The notes under the pieces are model-generated. The model searched no databases. It was not told where the DNA came from and saw only the letters and a program-made list of their open reading frames with translations. Positions 7,264 to 14,075 of a stretch of DNA of 14,075 nucleotides are shown one piece after another. A program made the translations under genes and the position numbers. Source of the stretch: Niastella sp. (GTDB taxonomy: Bacteria; Bacteroidota; Bacteroidia; Chitinophagales; Chitinophagaceae); NCBI GenBank assembly GCA_021154515.1, contig JAJKIL010000181.1:1-14075 (forward strand), read 5' to 3'. Position 1 is the stretch's first letter. Each line of letters starts with the position of its first letter.

Positions 7264-7324
7264 ATAATATCATTGAAAACCAATGTGTTGAAAGTCGTGT
7301 CCATACTTTATCCATGTTAATTTT

Positions 7325-7355
7325 TTGGATTTGAGGGGGCTTGCCGGTTGTTTTG
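7325..7355 (+). promoter_or_regulatory. Putative promoter of the FG-GAP protein gene
   Basis: TTG at 7325-7327 is followed after 20 nt by TTGTTTTG (7348-7355), which matches TAnnTTTG except for the second base. Transcription would start near 7361, leaving a leader of about 27 nt before the ATG at 7388. A separate promoter would let this gene be expressed independently of the sensor gene upstream. No intrinsic terminator is evident in the 124-nt gap, so read-through from the sensor gene is also possible. Confidence 0.35.
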
Positions 7356-7387
7356 CAGCCTGAAATAAATACCTAACCCCCAATCAA

Positions 7388-10300
7388 ATGAAGCCCATAT
7401 TCCTGCTCTTGTGTATAGCCATTCTGTCCTTAACCCGAAAAGCATACATTAATAAAAACGACCATGCGGAATTGTCCGCATCTGTTCCATTTAAAGTAAC
7501 TCCGCAACTTGATCTGCCTAAGGGGATCGGGGAAACCGATACCAGCCAATTGAAACAAAGCGACTGGTATGCAGGCGTTATGAAAAGCATGGCAAAGGCC
7601 GAATACAATATTCAACAGAGAAAAAATACTAATACGTTCAGCAGTCCCAACCGAAAAAACAACCTGCGTTTTAATTATGACGAAAACGGGTTCACGGTGC
7701 AACCACGAACAACGAAAATACCAATTGGTAAAGTGGATGAAACCACAAAACCTGGTGACATAAAATATAAAACGCTTCCGAATTGGAAGGTGGCTTTCAA
7801 CCTCGACAAAAAACAAATAGGAGAGGGAACCTGGCAGGTGAAGGGCAACCAGGCCGAGTATATTACTGGCAACATCACTGTACAATATATAAACGATGAA
7901 GAAGGCATGCGGCAGAATTTTATTGTGCAGGAGCCTTTATCAAACGATGACAATTTACAACTGCACTTTAGCGTAAAAACAAAACTGGCACAGCAATTCA
8001 GCAAGAACAGGCTGCAGTTTGCCGATAAAAAAAGTGGTATTGTACTAAGTTACGAACAACTAAAAGTATGGGATGCCAATGGCAAACCACTGGTAGCCAC
8101 ATTTGAAAAAAGCAATACCGATTATTGTATTCATGTAAATACGACTAAAGCGGCCTATCCAATTACCATTGACCCCCTGAGCATTACTCCCGCCTCCATG
8201 TTAGAATGCAACCAGTCAGGTTCCTGGTTCGGCTATTCTGTAGCCAGTGCCGGAGATGTGAATGGCGATGGTTACAGTGATGTTATTGTGGGTGCACATT
8301 ATTACGACAATGGTGCAGGCAACAGGGGGAGGGCTTATGTCTATCATGGTTCAGCCTCCGGCATTAGCGCCACTCCTGCAGCTATACTACTAAGTACTAA
8401 AAGTGATGCTGTTTTTGCCTGGGTTGTTGCCGGTGCCGGAGATGTAAATGGCGATGGGTACAGCGATGTAATAGTCGGGGCTTATGGGTACGACAATTCT
8501 CAAACCGATGAAGGCGCTGTCTTTGTATATCATGGCTCCGCAACGGGTATCAATACTACCGTCGCCGCCATAGTGGAAAGTAACCAGGCATATGCCTGTA
8601 TGGGCTATTCAGCAGCCGGTGCTGGTGATGTAAATGGCGACGGATACAGCGATATAATAGTCGGGGCTTATCAATACGACAATGTTCAAACCGACGAAGG
8701 TGCGGCTTTTATTTATCACGGTTCTGCCACAGGCATTGTTACCACCCCCGCTGCCTTGTTGGAAAGTAACCAGGCAGGGGCCTTTATGGGAATATCAGTA
8801 GCAGGCGCCGGCGATGTAAACGGCGACGGGTACAGCGATGTAATTGTAGGGGCTGAAGGATATGACAACCCCGAAGCCAGCGAAGGGGCTGCTTTTGTAT
8901 ATCATGGCTCAGCAGCGGGTATCAAAACTACCGCCGCCGCCATGGTGGAAAGTAACCATGCCGTTGCATTGATGGGCCATTCTGTAGCCAGTGCCGGCGA
9001 TGTAAATGGCGATGGATACAGCGATGTAATAGTGGGGGCTCCTCTTAATTCCAACGGCCAGAATGCCTTCGTATATCATGGCTCAGCTACCGGCATCAGT
9101 ACTACGGCAGCCGTTATATTGCAGAACAACCAGGCAGGTCAGCAATTGGGCATTTCCGTAGCCAGTGCCGGCGATATCAACGGCGATGGATACAGTGATG
9201 TAATCGTGGGAGCTCCTCGTTTCAATACTAACTTTGGTACAATCGTGCAAGGCGCCGCCTATATCCATTATGGTTCCGCTACAGGTATCAATGCCGCCCC
9301 CGCCGCCATTTTACTATGCAATCAGGGAGGTGCGCAAATGGGCCGTTCAGTAGCCAGTGCCGGAGATGTGAATGGCGATGGGTATAGTGATGTAATAGTG
9401 GGCGCTTATTCTTATGACAACGGCGAAACCGATGAAGGCGTCGCCTTTGTGTATACTGGTTCGCCTTCCGGTTCCAACATCGTCGCTGCCACCCAGTTGG
9501 AAAACAATCAGCCCGGGGCTGCTTTGGGGGCTTCGGTAGCGGGTGCCGGCGATGTAAACGGTGATGGGTACGGTGATGTGATCGTGGGCGCCTGGCTATA
9601 CGACAATGGCGAGAACGATGAAGGCATTTTTTATATTTATCACGGTTCGGCTACTGGTATCAGTACCACGCCTGCGGCCTCAGTAGAAGGTAACCAGGCC
9701 GGCGCCTGGATGGGCAGCTCGGTAGCCGGCGCCGGCGATGTGAACGGTGATGGTTATAGTGATGTGATTGTAGCTGCCTATTCTTACGATCATGGCGAAA
9801 CCGATGAAGGCGTAGCTTTTGTGTATCACGGTTCGGCAACCGGTATCAATACCACGCCGGCAGCACTGTTGGAATGCAACCAGGCCAGCGCAGAATTTGG
9901 TTCTTTAGTAGCCGGCGCGGGTGATGTTAATGGCGATGGTTATAGTGATGTGATCGTAGGGGCCTGGAATTACAACAATGGGGAAGCCGGTGAAGGTGTA
10001 ACTTTTGTATATCATGGTTCTTCTTCCGGTATCAATACCACGCCGGCAGCACTGATGGAATGCAACCAGGCCAACGCAAAATTTGGCGTTTCGGTAGCAG
10101 GCGCAGGTGATGTAAACGGCGATGGCTACAGTGATGTGATCGTAGGCGCTTATCTATATGATAATGGCCTAACCAATGAAGGCGCCGCCTTTATATATCA
10201 TGGTTCGGCAACCGGTATCAATACTACGGCGGCGACCATGGTTGAAAGTAACCAGGCAGATGCACAATTGGGCATTTCAGTAGCTGGCGCTGGCGATGTA

Positions 10301-11719
10301 AATGGTGATGGATATGGTGATGTTATTGTAGGCGCATGGAATTACGACAATAGCCTTACCAATGAAGGCGCTGCATTTATTTATCACGGTTCGGCTACCG
10401 GCATTAGTACTACTGCTGCCGCGATGGTAGAAAGTAATCAGTTTGGTGCATCGATGGGTAATTCGGTTGCAGGCGCCGGTGATGTAAACGGTGATGGTTA
10501 CAGTGATGTGATCGTGGGGGCTTACAGGTATTCCAATCCACAAAACGGGGAGGGGGCATTCTTCATATATCATGGTTCGGCAACAGGCATTAACACTACT
10601 GCCGTTGCTATGGGTGAAAGCGAACAGACCAATGCAGAACTAGGCACCTTTGTAGCGGGCGCTGGCGATGTAAATGGCGATGGCTACAGCGATGTGATCG
10701 TGGGCGCCTATTTTTACGACCATGGCGAAACCGATGAAGGCGCTGCATTTGTGTATTTAGGTAATAGTCCGGGAACAGGGATACGTAATAACCTTAACAT
10801 CTATAATAATGATTTAACTACTCCAATAAACAGCAGCAATTTTCCCGCATCCACCTTTGGGGCTGGTTTATTTGCAAAATCATTCCTGGGTGGTACCGTA
10901 AAAGGCAAGCTGGTTTGGGAAACGCAATTGAGTTTTAATGCATTTAGCGGGTCGCCCATTACCAACAGCATTGTATATACTTCGGCCCAAAGCGGTTACA
11001 CCAACCTGGGTATAACAGGCAGGGAATTGAAAAGCATAGTGGCAAAACAAACCGGCAGCCGGTATACCAAAATAAGAGCAAGGGTAAAATATGATCTGGT
11101 TACTGCTTTAACCGGGCAGATATATGGCCCCTGGCGCTATGTATCAAATATTGTATCGGGCTTTTCATTAGGAGCGCTGCCAGTTGATCTTATTTCTTTT
11201 AAAGCTGAATGGTTGGAAAAAGGCAAAACAGCACAATTGAAATTTATTACCGACAATGAATCGGATGTGTGTTGTTACGAGGTGGAAAGAAGTTCCGATG
11301 GAGTGACATTTACTACAATTGGCAAGGTCACCGCAAAAAATACGGGCAGCCAAACAAACTATAGTTATACTGATCTCAACGCTACGGGTAAGAAAATATA
11401 TTACCGCTTACAGACCAGATTTAACAGTGGTACCACCAATTACAGTAATATTCAAATGCTGGAATTGAATTCAACTACTGAGATCATGGTGTTTCCCAAC
11501 CCGGCGAAAGATATAGTGCAATTGCGGTTAAACAATACTTATGCAACCATGAAAGTGCAGATCATTAACGCCGGCGGGCAAACGGTAAAACAGTTTAATA
11601 ATGTTTCTACTGCCGGGCAATTGCTGGCCATTCCGGTAAGCGATCTTCAAACCGGGGCTTACTTCTTATACCTGCAAAGTGGTAGTGAGCACCAGGTATT
11701 ACAATTTGTTAAAGAATAG
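7388..11719 (+). CDS. Large secreted FG-GAP beta-propeller protein with T9SS sorting domain
   Basis: This 1443-residue exported protein starts with a Sec signal (MKPIFLLLCIAILSL). Residues about 100-265 form an unrecognised, probably beta-rich module ending AYPITIDPLS. Residues 271-1127 hold 14 FG-GAP repeats of about 62 residues, each with the calcium-loop motif DVNGDGYSD or a close variant and a YHGSATGI-type strand. Residues about 1128-1260 form a beta-rich region (GKLVWETQLSF, RARVKYDL), then a linker LPVDLISFKAEW at 1264, a fibronectin-III-like segment (CYEVERSSDGVTF) and a C-terminal type A T9SS sorting domain from about 1365 (VFPNPAKD at 1368, ending LQFVKE). FG-GAP repeats fold as integrin-alpha-type propellers that bind ligands or surfaces; T9SS cargo crosses the outer membrane and is released or attached to the surface. 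No catalytic motif is visible, so an adhesin or ligand-binding role is inferred. The next terminator follows at 11733. Confidence 0.95.
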   Translation: MKPIFLLLCIAILSLTRKAYINKNDHAELSASVPFKVTPQLDLPKGIGETDTSQLKQSDWYAGVMKSMAKAEYNIQQRKNTNTFSSPNRKNNLRFNYDENGFTVQPRTTKIPIGKVDETTKPGDIKYKTLPNWKVAFNLDKKQIGEGTWQVKGNQAEYITGNITVQYINDEEGMRQNFIVQEPLSNDDNLQLHFSVKTKLAQQFSKNRLQFADKKSGIVLSYEQLKVWDANGKPLVATFEKSNTDYCIHVNTTKAAYPITIDPLSITPASMLECNQSGSWFGYSVASAGDVNGDGYSDVIVGAHYYDNGAGNRGRAYVYHGSASGISATPAAILLSTKSDAVFAWVVAGAGDVNGDGYSDVIVGAYGYDNSQTDEGAVFVYHGSATGINTTVAAIVESNQAYACMGYSAAGAGDVNGDGYSDIIVGAYQYDNVQTDEGAAFIYHGSATGIVTTPAALLESNQAGAFMGISVAGAGDVNGDGYSDVIVGAEGYDNPEASEGAAFVYHGSAAGIKTTAAAMVESNHAVALMGHSVASAGDVNGDGYSDVIVGAPLNSNGQNAFVYHGSATGISTTAAVILQNNQAGQQLGISVASAGDINGDGYSDVIVGAPRFNTNFGTIVQGAAYIHYGSATGINAAPAAILLCNQGGAQMGRSVASAGDVNGDGYSDVIVGAYSYDNGETDEGVAFVYTGSPSGSNIVAATQLENNQPGAALGASVAGAGDVNGDGYGDVIVGAWLYDNGENDEGIFYIYHGSATGISTTPAASVEGNQAGAWMGSSVAGAGDVNGDGYSDVIVAAYSYDHGETDEGVAFVYHGSATGINTTPAALLECNQASAEFGSLVAGAGDVNGDGYSDVIVGAWNYNNGEAGEGVTFVYHGSSSGINTTPAALMECNQANAKFGVSVAGAGDVNGDGYSDVIVGAYLYDNGLTNEGAAFIYHGSATGINTTAATMVESNQADAQLGISVAGAGDVNGDGYGDVIVGAWNYDNSLTNEGAAFIYHGSATGISTTAAAMVESNQFGASMGNSVAGAGDVNGDGYSDVIVGAYRYSNPQNGEGAFFIYHGSATGINTTAVAMGESEQTNAELGTFVAGAGDVNGDGYSDVIVGAYFYDHGETDEGAAFVYLGNSPGTGIRNNLNIYNNDLTTPINSSNFPASTFGAGLFAKSFLGGTVKGKLVWETQLSFNAFSGSPITNSIVYTSAQSGYTNLGITGRELKSIVAKQTGSRYTKIRARVKYDLVTALTGQIYGPWRYVSNIVSGFSLGALPVDLISFKAEWLEKGKTAQLKFITDNESDVCCYEVERSSDGVTFTTIGKVTAKNTGSQTNYSYTDLNATGKKIYYRLQTRFNSGTTNYSNIQMLELNSTTEIMVFPNPAKDIVQLRLNNTYATMKVQIINAGGQTVKQFNNVSTAGQLLAIPVSDLQTGAYFLYLQSGSEHQVLQFVKE
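8198..10764 (+). repeat. Array of 14 tandem FG-GAP-coding repeats, period 186 nt
   Basis: The GAT codon opening each GDVNGDG motif falls at 8255, 8441, 8627, 8813, 8999, 9173, 9365, 9551, 9737, 9923, 10109, 10295, 10481 and 10667. Eleven of the 13 steps are exactly 186 nt (62 codons); the exceptions are 174 and 192 nt on either side of unit 6. All units keep the D-x-N-G-D-G core, with DIN in unit 6 and GYGD in units 8 and 12. Synonymous third-position differences between units show that most copies are not recent, but parts of units 9-11 are nearly identical. These are coding repeats within one gene, not a CRISPR array. Confidence 0.95.
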
Positions 11720-11732
11720 GTCTGAATATTAA

Positions 11733-11768
11733 GACAGCCGTCCGCCAGTTGGCGACGGCTGCTCTTTT
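11733..11768. terminator. Likely bidirectional terminator between convergent genes
   Basis: CAGCCGTCCGCCA (11735-11747) pairs with TGGCGACGGCTG (11750-11761) with one bulged C, making a stable GC-rich stem with a tiny loop. On the plus strand it is followed by CTCTTTTC, so it ends the FG-GAP transcript. On the minus strand it is followed by TCTTAATATT, a weaker U-rich tail that could end the DUF4374 transcript. It lies between two converging stops (11719 and 11803), the usual place for a shared terminator. Confidence 0.8.
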
Positions 11769-11802
11769 CATCATAAATGATAGTATTTTCCCTCCTGACC
11801 GG

Positions 11803-13053
11803 TTAATTGGATATTTTATAAATCGCCGGTACTTCCAGTCCTTCAATTTTAGCTGCCCTGGTAGCAGTAGCCGTGAGCGGATCGATGGCATATATGCGGG
11901 CTTCACCGGCTGGCGTTGAGGTAATGGAGGCATACACTTTTCCATCTTCAACCAGCCATTGTGCACCATACTGTCCACCATGAACCGGAATATCAGAAAT
12001 ATCAGTAATTGTTTTATTATTCAGGTCAATGATCGCCATTTTACAAATGGGAATGGTTACGTCAAAAGCGGCCCAGATGGCGTTGGCGTTATCTGTGCCC
12101 GGAAGTTGTAGGCGGGCTACAAGCAGTCCATCGCCCGCATAGGTGGCTGTCAGCAGCTTGGCGCCGCCTGAGGCAGTTTCCACGTCAAAGAAATAGGAGG
12201 GGTCAAATGATTGCTGTCCGTTTTTAATACGCAGGATACCCGATTTCTTTGTTACCTGGGTATAGCCTGCCGCCAGGCTGCTGGGCGATACAGTGTAAAT
12301 GTCGCCATTCTCAGCTTTCACCATGCTTACCTGGTTTCCATACAGGCCAATAGGACCGGTGCGCGCATCCCTGATAGTAGTTAAAGAATCCAGCCCCGGG
12401 TAACTGAAAATGGTAACATAGGCAGTATCCGTGTATGCCGTATTCCAGGTACTGCCTTCAAGCGGATAAAATGAAACATACATTTTATTATCATTCACTA
12501 CAATTGAAGTAGGCCATTTATTCAGCACATCCGACTTATTCCACATGTATAAAGGCGTTAGTCTTTTTTTTCTGATGCGAATATTGTTGGCGTCAATCAG
12601 TTGAATCTGGCAATCATAGCTGCCGCCGCCCCAGGGTGCGCCAATGGCAATCAGGGTGCTGTCATCGCCCTTGCCAAAACAGTCCATCCGCTCAAAGGAG
12701 ATCCTTCCTTTTTCATACAAGGCGCCGCCTTCGTTTACGCCATAACCAATACCAACATTATTGGTGCCATAGCTGAAACTGAACACGGTTTTACCCGTGG
12801 TACCAAAATAACACCAGGCCAGTTGTTCAATCCCATTTCCGGTTGAGGATACTGTTTTGGCGGCATTGTTGATGGTATCCTGCGAAAGGAGGTAATCAGA
12901 TGTTCCGGTAGCGCCCTGTGTACGTAAGGCCAGGATGTAATTACCACTGGCCTGTAAAAAATGACTCTTGGGTTTATAACAACCACTCAGCAAAACGGCA
13001 ATGGTCAATAGAATAAGAAATGTTTGGGTATATCCTGATTTGCAAAAACGCAT
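11803..13053 (-). CDS. DUF4374 surface lipoprotein, probable partner of the TonB-dependent receptor upstream
   Basis: The 416-residue protein has a lipoprotein signal peptide (FLILLTIAVLLSGC, lipidated Cys25), so it is membrane-anchored and probably surface exposed. The mature part has repeated beta-strand units typical of a propeller, for example NYILALRTQG, KTVFSFSYG, TLIAIGAPWGGGSYDCQIQLID, KMYVSFYPLEG, GDIYTVSPSS, KMAIIDLNNKTI and KVYASITSTPAGEARIYAID, consistent with DUF4374. DUF4374 proteins are commonly encoded beside TonB-dependent receptors; as I recall, the Bacteroides xenosiderophore-binding lipoprotein XusB is a related example. A role in capturing an iron chelate at the surface and passing it to the receptor is therefore inferred. 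The start codon is 24 nt after the receptor stop, so the two are almost certainly co-transcribed, receptor first. No PepSY-type membrane gene follows on the 3' side; the transcript meets the terminator at 11733-11768. Confidence 0.88.
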   Translation of the reverse strand: MRFCKSGYTQTFLILLTIAVLLSGCYKPKSHFLQASGNYILALRTQGATGTSDYLLSQDTINNAAKTVSSTGNGIEQLAWCYFGTTGKTVFSFSYGTNNVGIGYGVNEGGALYEKGRISFERMDCFGKGDDSTLIAIGAPWGGGSYDCQIQLIDANNIRIRKKRLTPLYMWNKSDVLNKWPTSIVVNDNKMYVSFYPLEGSTWNTAYTDTAYVTIFSYPGLDSLTTIRDARTGPIGLYGNQVSMVKAENGDIYTVSPSSLAAGYTQVTKKSGILRIKNGQQSFDPSYFFDVETASGGAKLLTATYAGDGLLVARLQLPGTDNANAIWAAFDVTIPICKMAIIDLNNKTITDISDIPVHGGQYGAQWLVEDGKVYASITSTPAGEARIYAIDPLTATATRAAKIEGLEVPAIYKISN

Positions 13054-13077
13054 GGTAATGTGTTTTACAATGAAAAA

Positions 13078-14075
13078 TTAGTTGTGAAAAAAGTATCTGA
13101 GTTTTACGCTGAATGCCCGGCCTGGTTTCTGCAATTTGAAATTGTCGTACAGTTTGGCATTCGACAGGTTGGTGCATGCTGCAGCCATATTATACCTGCC
13201 ATTTTGCAGGGAGTAGGTGATGGAAACATCCTGGGTAAACTGGCGGGGGATGATGAACTTGGTGCCCGCGCTGCCCTGGCTTGGCCAGAAGAGGTAAAAT
13301 TGCTCAACAAAATTGCCACCTATGCCAAATGTCAACGCATCCTGCGCATAAAACGCTTTTTTGATCTTGTAGCCAGCATCGAAGCTGCCAAATAAATAAG
13401 GCATGTTTGGCAGGCGGTCCCAATAAGTGTAGTTGGGAATACCCTTGTCATACGTTTTTATGTTTAATGTATTCTGGTACGTGCTGTTCACTTCAAGGGT
13501 CAGGGCATCGTTATAAGTATAGCGTACGCTCCATTCAACACCAGATGTTCTTACGCTGTCCAGGTTTGAATACCGGCTGATCTGTCCGTCAGATTCCAGC
13601 CTGATAAAATCACCCGCTTTGCGATACAGGTAATTGATCTCGCCTTCCAGTTTGTGGTTGTTGAAGGTTTTCATCAATGAAAGCCCTACGTTGATGTTAT
13701 GGCTGTGCTCGGGTTTTAAATAAGGATTGTTTTTCAACAGTAATCCATTCCCAAACATTTCTTCGCCTTCTGGTAAGCGCCAGGTACTTTCATAAGAAGC
13801 TTTCACCTGTGCAAACGGGAAAATATAATACATCGCGGCCACACCATAACCTGTTTTATTGTGGTTGCTTGTCATGCTTACGTGCGTGCCCCATTCGGCA
13901 TCAACGGTGCTGGCGTTCATGTTGAACTGCTTGGCAAATACGGTGGCTGAAAACCGGTTATTTATAGTTGAATATTTATAGGCCAGCCCGGTTATGTTTT
14001 TCGACAATGTATTGGGAATGTCAAAGGGAATGGGGTCGATGGCTATCGGGTCATTGCCCTTACGTCGGGCATAGG
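13078..14075 (-). CDS. TonB-dependent outer-membrane receptor, C-terminal part (partial, runs off the window)
   Basis: About 331 C-terminal codons are visible; the frame stays open to the window end (YARRKGNDPIAIDPIPFD precedes the internal TTG at 14007), so no start is present here. The sequence is the strand-turn pattern of a receptor barrel: STWRLPEGEEMFGNGLLLKN, then LKPEHSHNINVGLS (the conserved N-P-x-LKPE region of TonB receptors), LEGEINYLYRKAGDFIRL, VEWSVRYTYNDALTLEVNSTYQ, and a final strand RAFSVKLRYFF ending in HN. There is no SusC-type neighbour; the partner is the DUF4374 lipoprotein 24 nt downstream, which points to a siderophore or other metal-chelate receptor rather than a glycan importer. 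The plug domain and TonB box lie outside the window, so the type cannot be confirmed here. Confidence 0.9.
   Translation of the reverse strand, partial: YARRKGNDPIAIDPIPFDIPNTLSKNITGLAYKYSTINNRFSATVFAKQFNMNASTVDAEWGTHVSMTSNHNKTGYGVAAMYYIFPFAQVKASYESTWRLPEGEEMFGNGLLLKNNPYLKPEHSHNINVGLSLMKTFNNHKLEGEINYLYRKAGDFIRLESDGQISRYSNLDSVRTSGVEWSVRYTYNDALTLEVNSTYQNTLNIKTYDKGIPNYTYWDRLPNMPYLFGSFDAGYKIKKAFYAQDALTFGIGGNFVEQFYLFWPSQGSAGTKFIIPRQFTQDVSITYSLQNGRYNMAAACTNLSNAKLYDNFKLQKPGRAFSVKLRYFFHN

Noticed and set aside
7271..7285. Short perfect inverted repeat CATTG-AAAAC-CAATG after the sensor gene
   Set aside because: A 5-bp AT-rich stem without a T tract is too weak to call a terminator or operator.
8198..10764. 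CRISPR-like or minisatellite array with a regular 186-nt period
   Set aside because: The repeats are long, in frame and diverge mainly at third codon positions; they encode FG-GAP protein units.
14007..14007. TTG at 14007 as the start of the minus-strand TonB receptor
   Set aside because: The frame continues upstream without a stop to the window edge, and the protein begins in mid-barrel, so this is an internal codon of a truncated gene.

Overview
The window reads as chromosomal DNA of a Bacteroidota member, most likely the Chitinophagaceae (a Chitinophaga- or Niastella-like soil bacterium; the genus is inferred). The support is a SusC/SusD pair, a very large secreted FG-GAP protein with a C-terminal type IX secretion (T9SS) sorting domain, a 7TMR-DISM sensor fused to a LuxR-like helix-turn-helix, several lipobox lipoproteins, few Shine-Dalgarno sequences, and upstream regions that fit the Bacteroidota promoter form (TTG, about 20 nt, TAn(n)TTTG).

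Layout. 1-2171 (+): the 3' end of a SusC-like TonB-dependent outer-membrane receptor, then its SusD-like lipoprotein, closed by a strong intrinsic terminator, so no downstream enzyme belongs to this transcript. 2426-3996 (+): three small genes, namely an unrecognised lipoprotein, an unrecognised 80-residue protein and a DUF937-like protein with an EF-hand loop. A large imperfect hairpin lies between the first two. 4086-5284: a DinB-like metal-binding protein (+) and a DUF92 membrane protein (-) that converge and overlap by 13 nt. 5458-7263 (+): a membrane sensor/regulator that appears to start at TTG. 7388-11719 (+): a 1443-residue T9SS cargo protein with 14 FG-GAP repeats, followed by a probably bidirectional terminator. 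11803-14075 (-): a DUF4374 surface lipoprotein and, just upstream in the same transcript, the C-terminal part of a TonB-dependent receptor that runs off the window.

How the parts work together. Two outer-membrane import systems flank the window. The SusCD pair probably takes up an oligosaccharide or similar oligomer. The receptor/DUF4374 pair resembles loci for uptake of iron chelates such as siderophores. Between them are housekeeping or unknown genes, one membrane-bound regulator, and one large exported beta-propeller protein that may be an adhesin or ligand-binding protein. The regulator lies 124 nt upstream of the propeller gene on the same strand, so it could control it, but nothing in the sequence proves this.

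The most notable structure is the FG-GAP array. It has 14 units with an almost invariant 186-nt period, and the consensus breaks after unit 7 and after unit 14, as expected for two seven-bladed propellers in tandem. I found no tRNA, rRNA, CRISPR array, insertion sequence or integrase, and no clear evidence of a wholly new multi-gene system.
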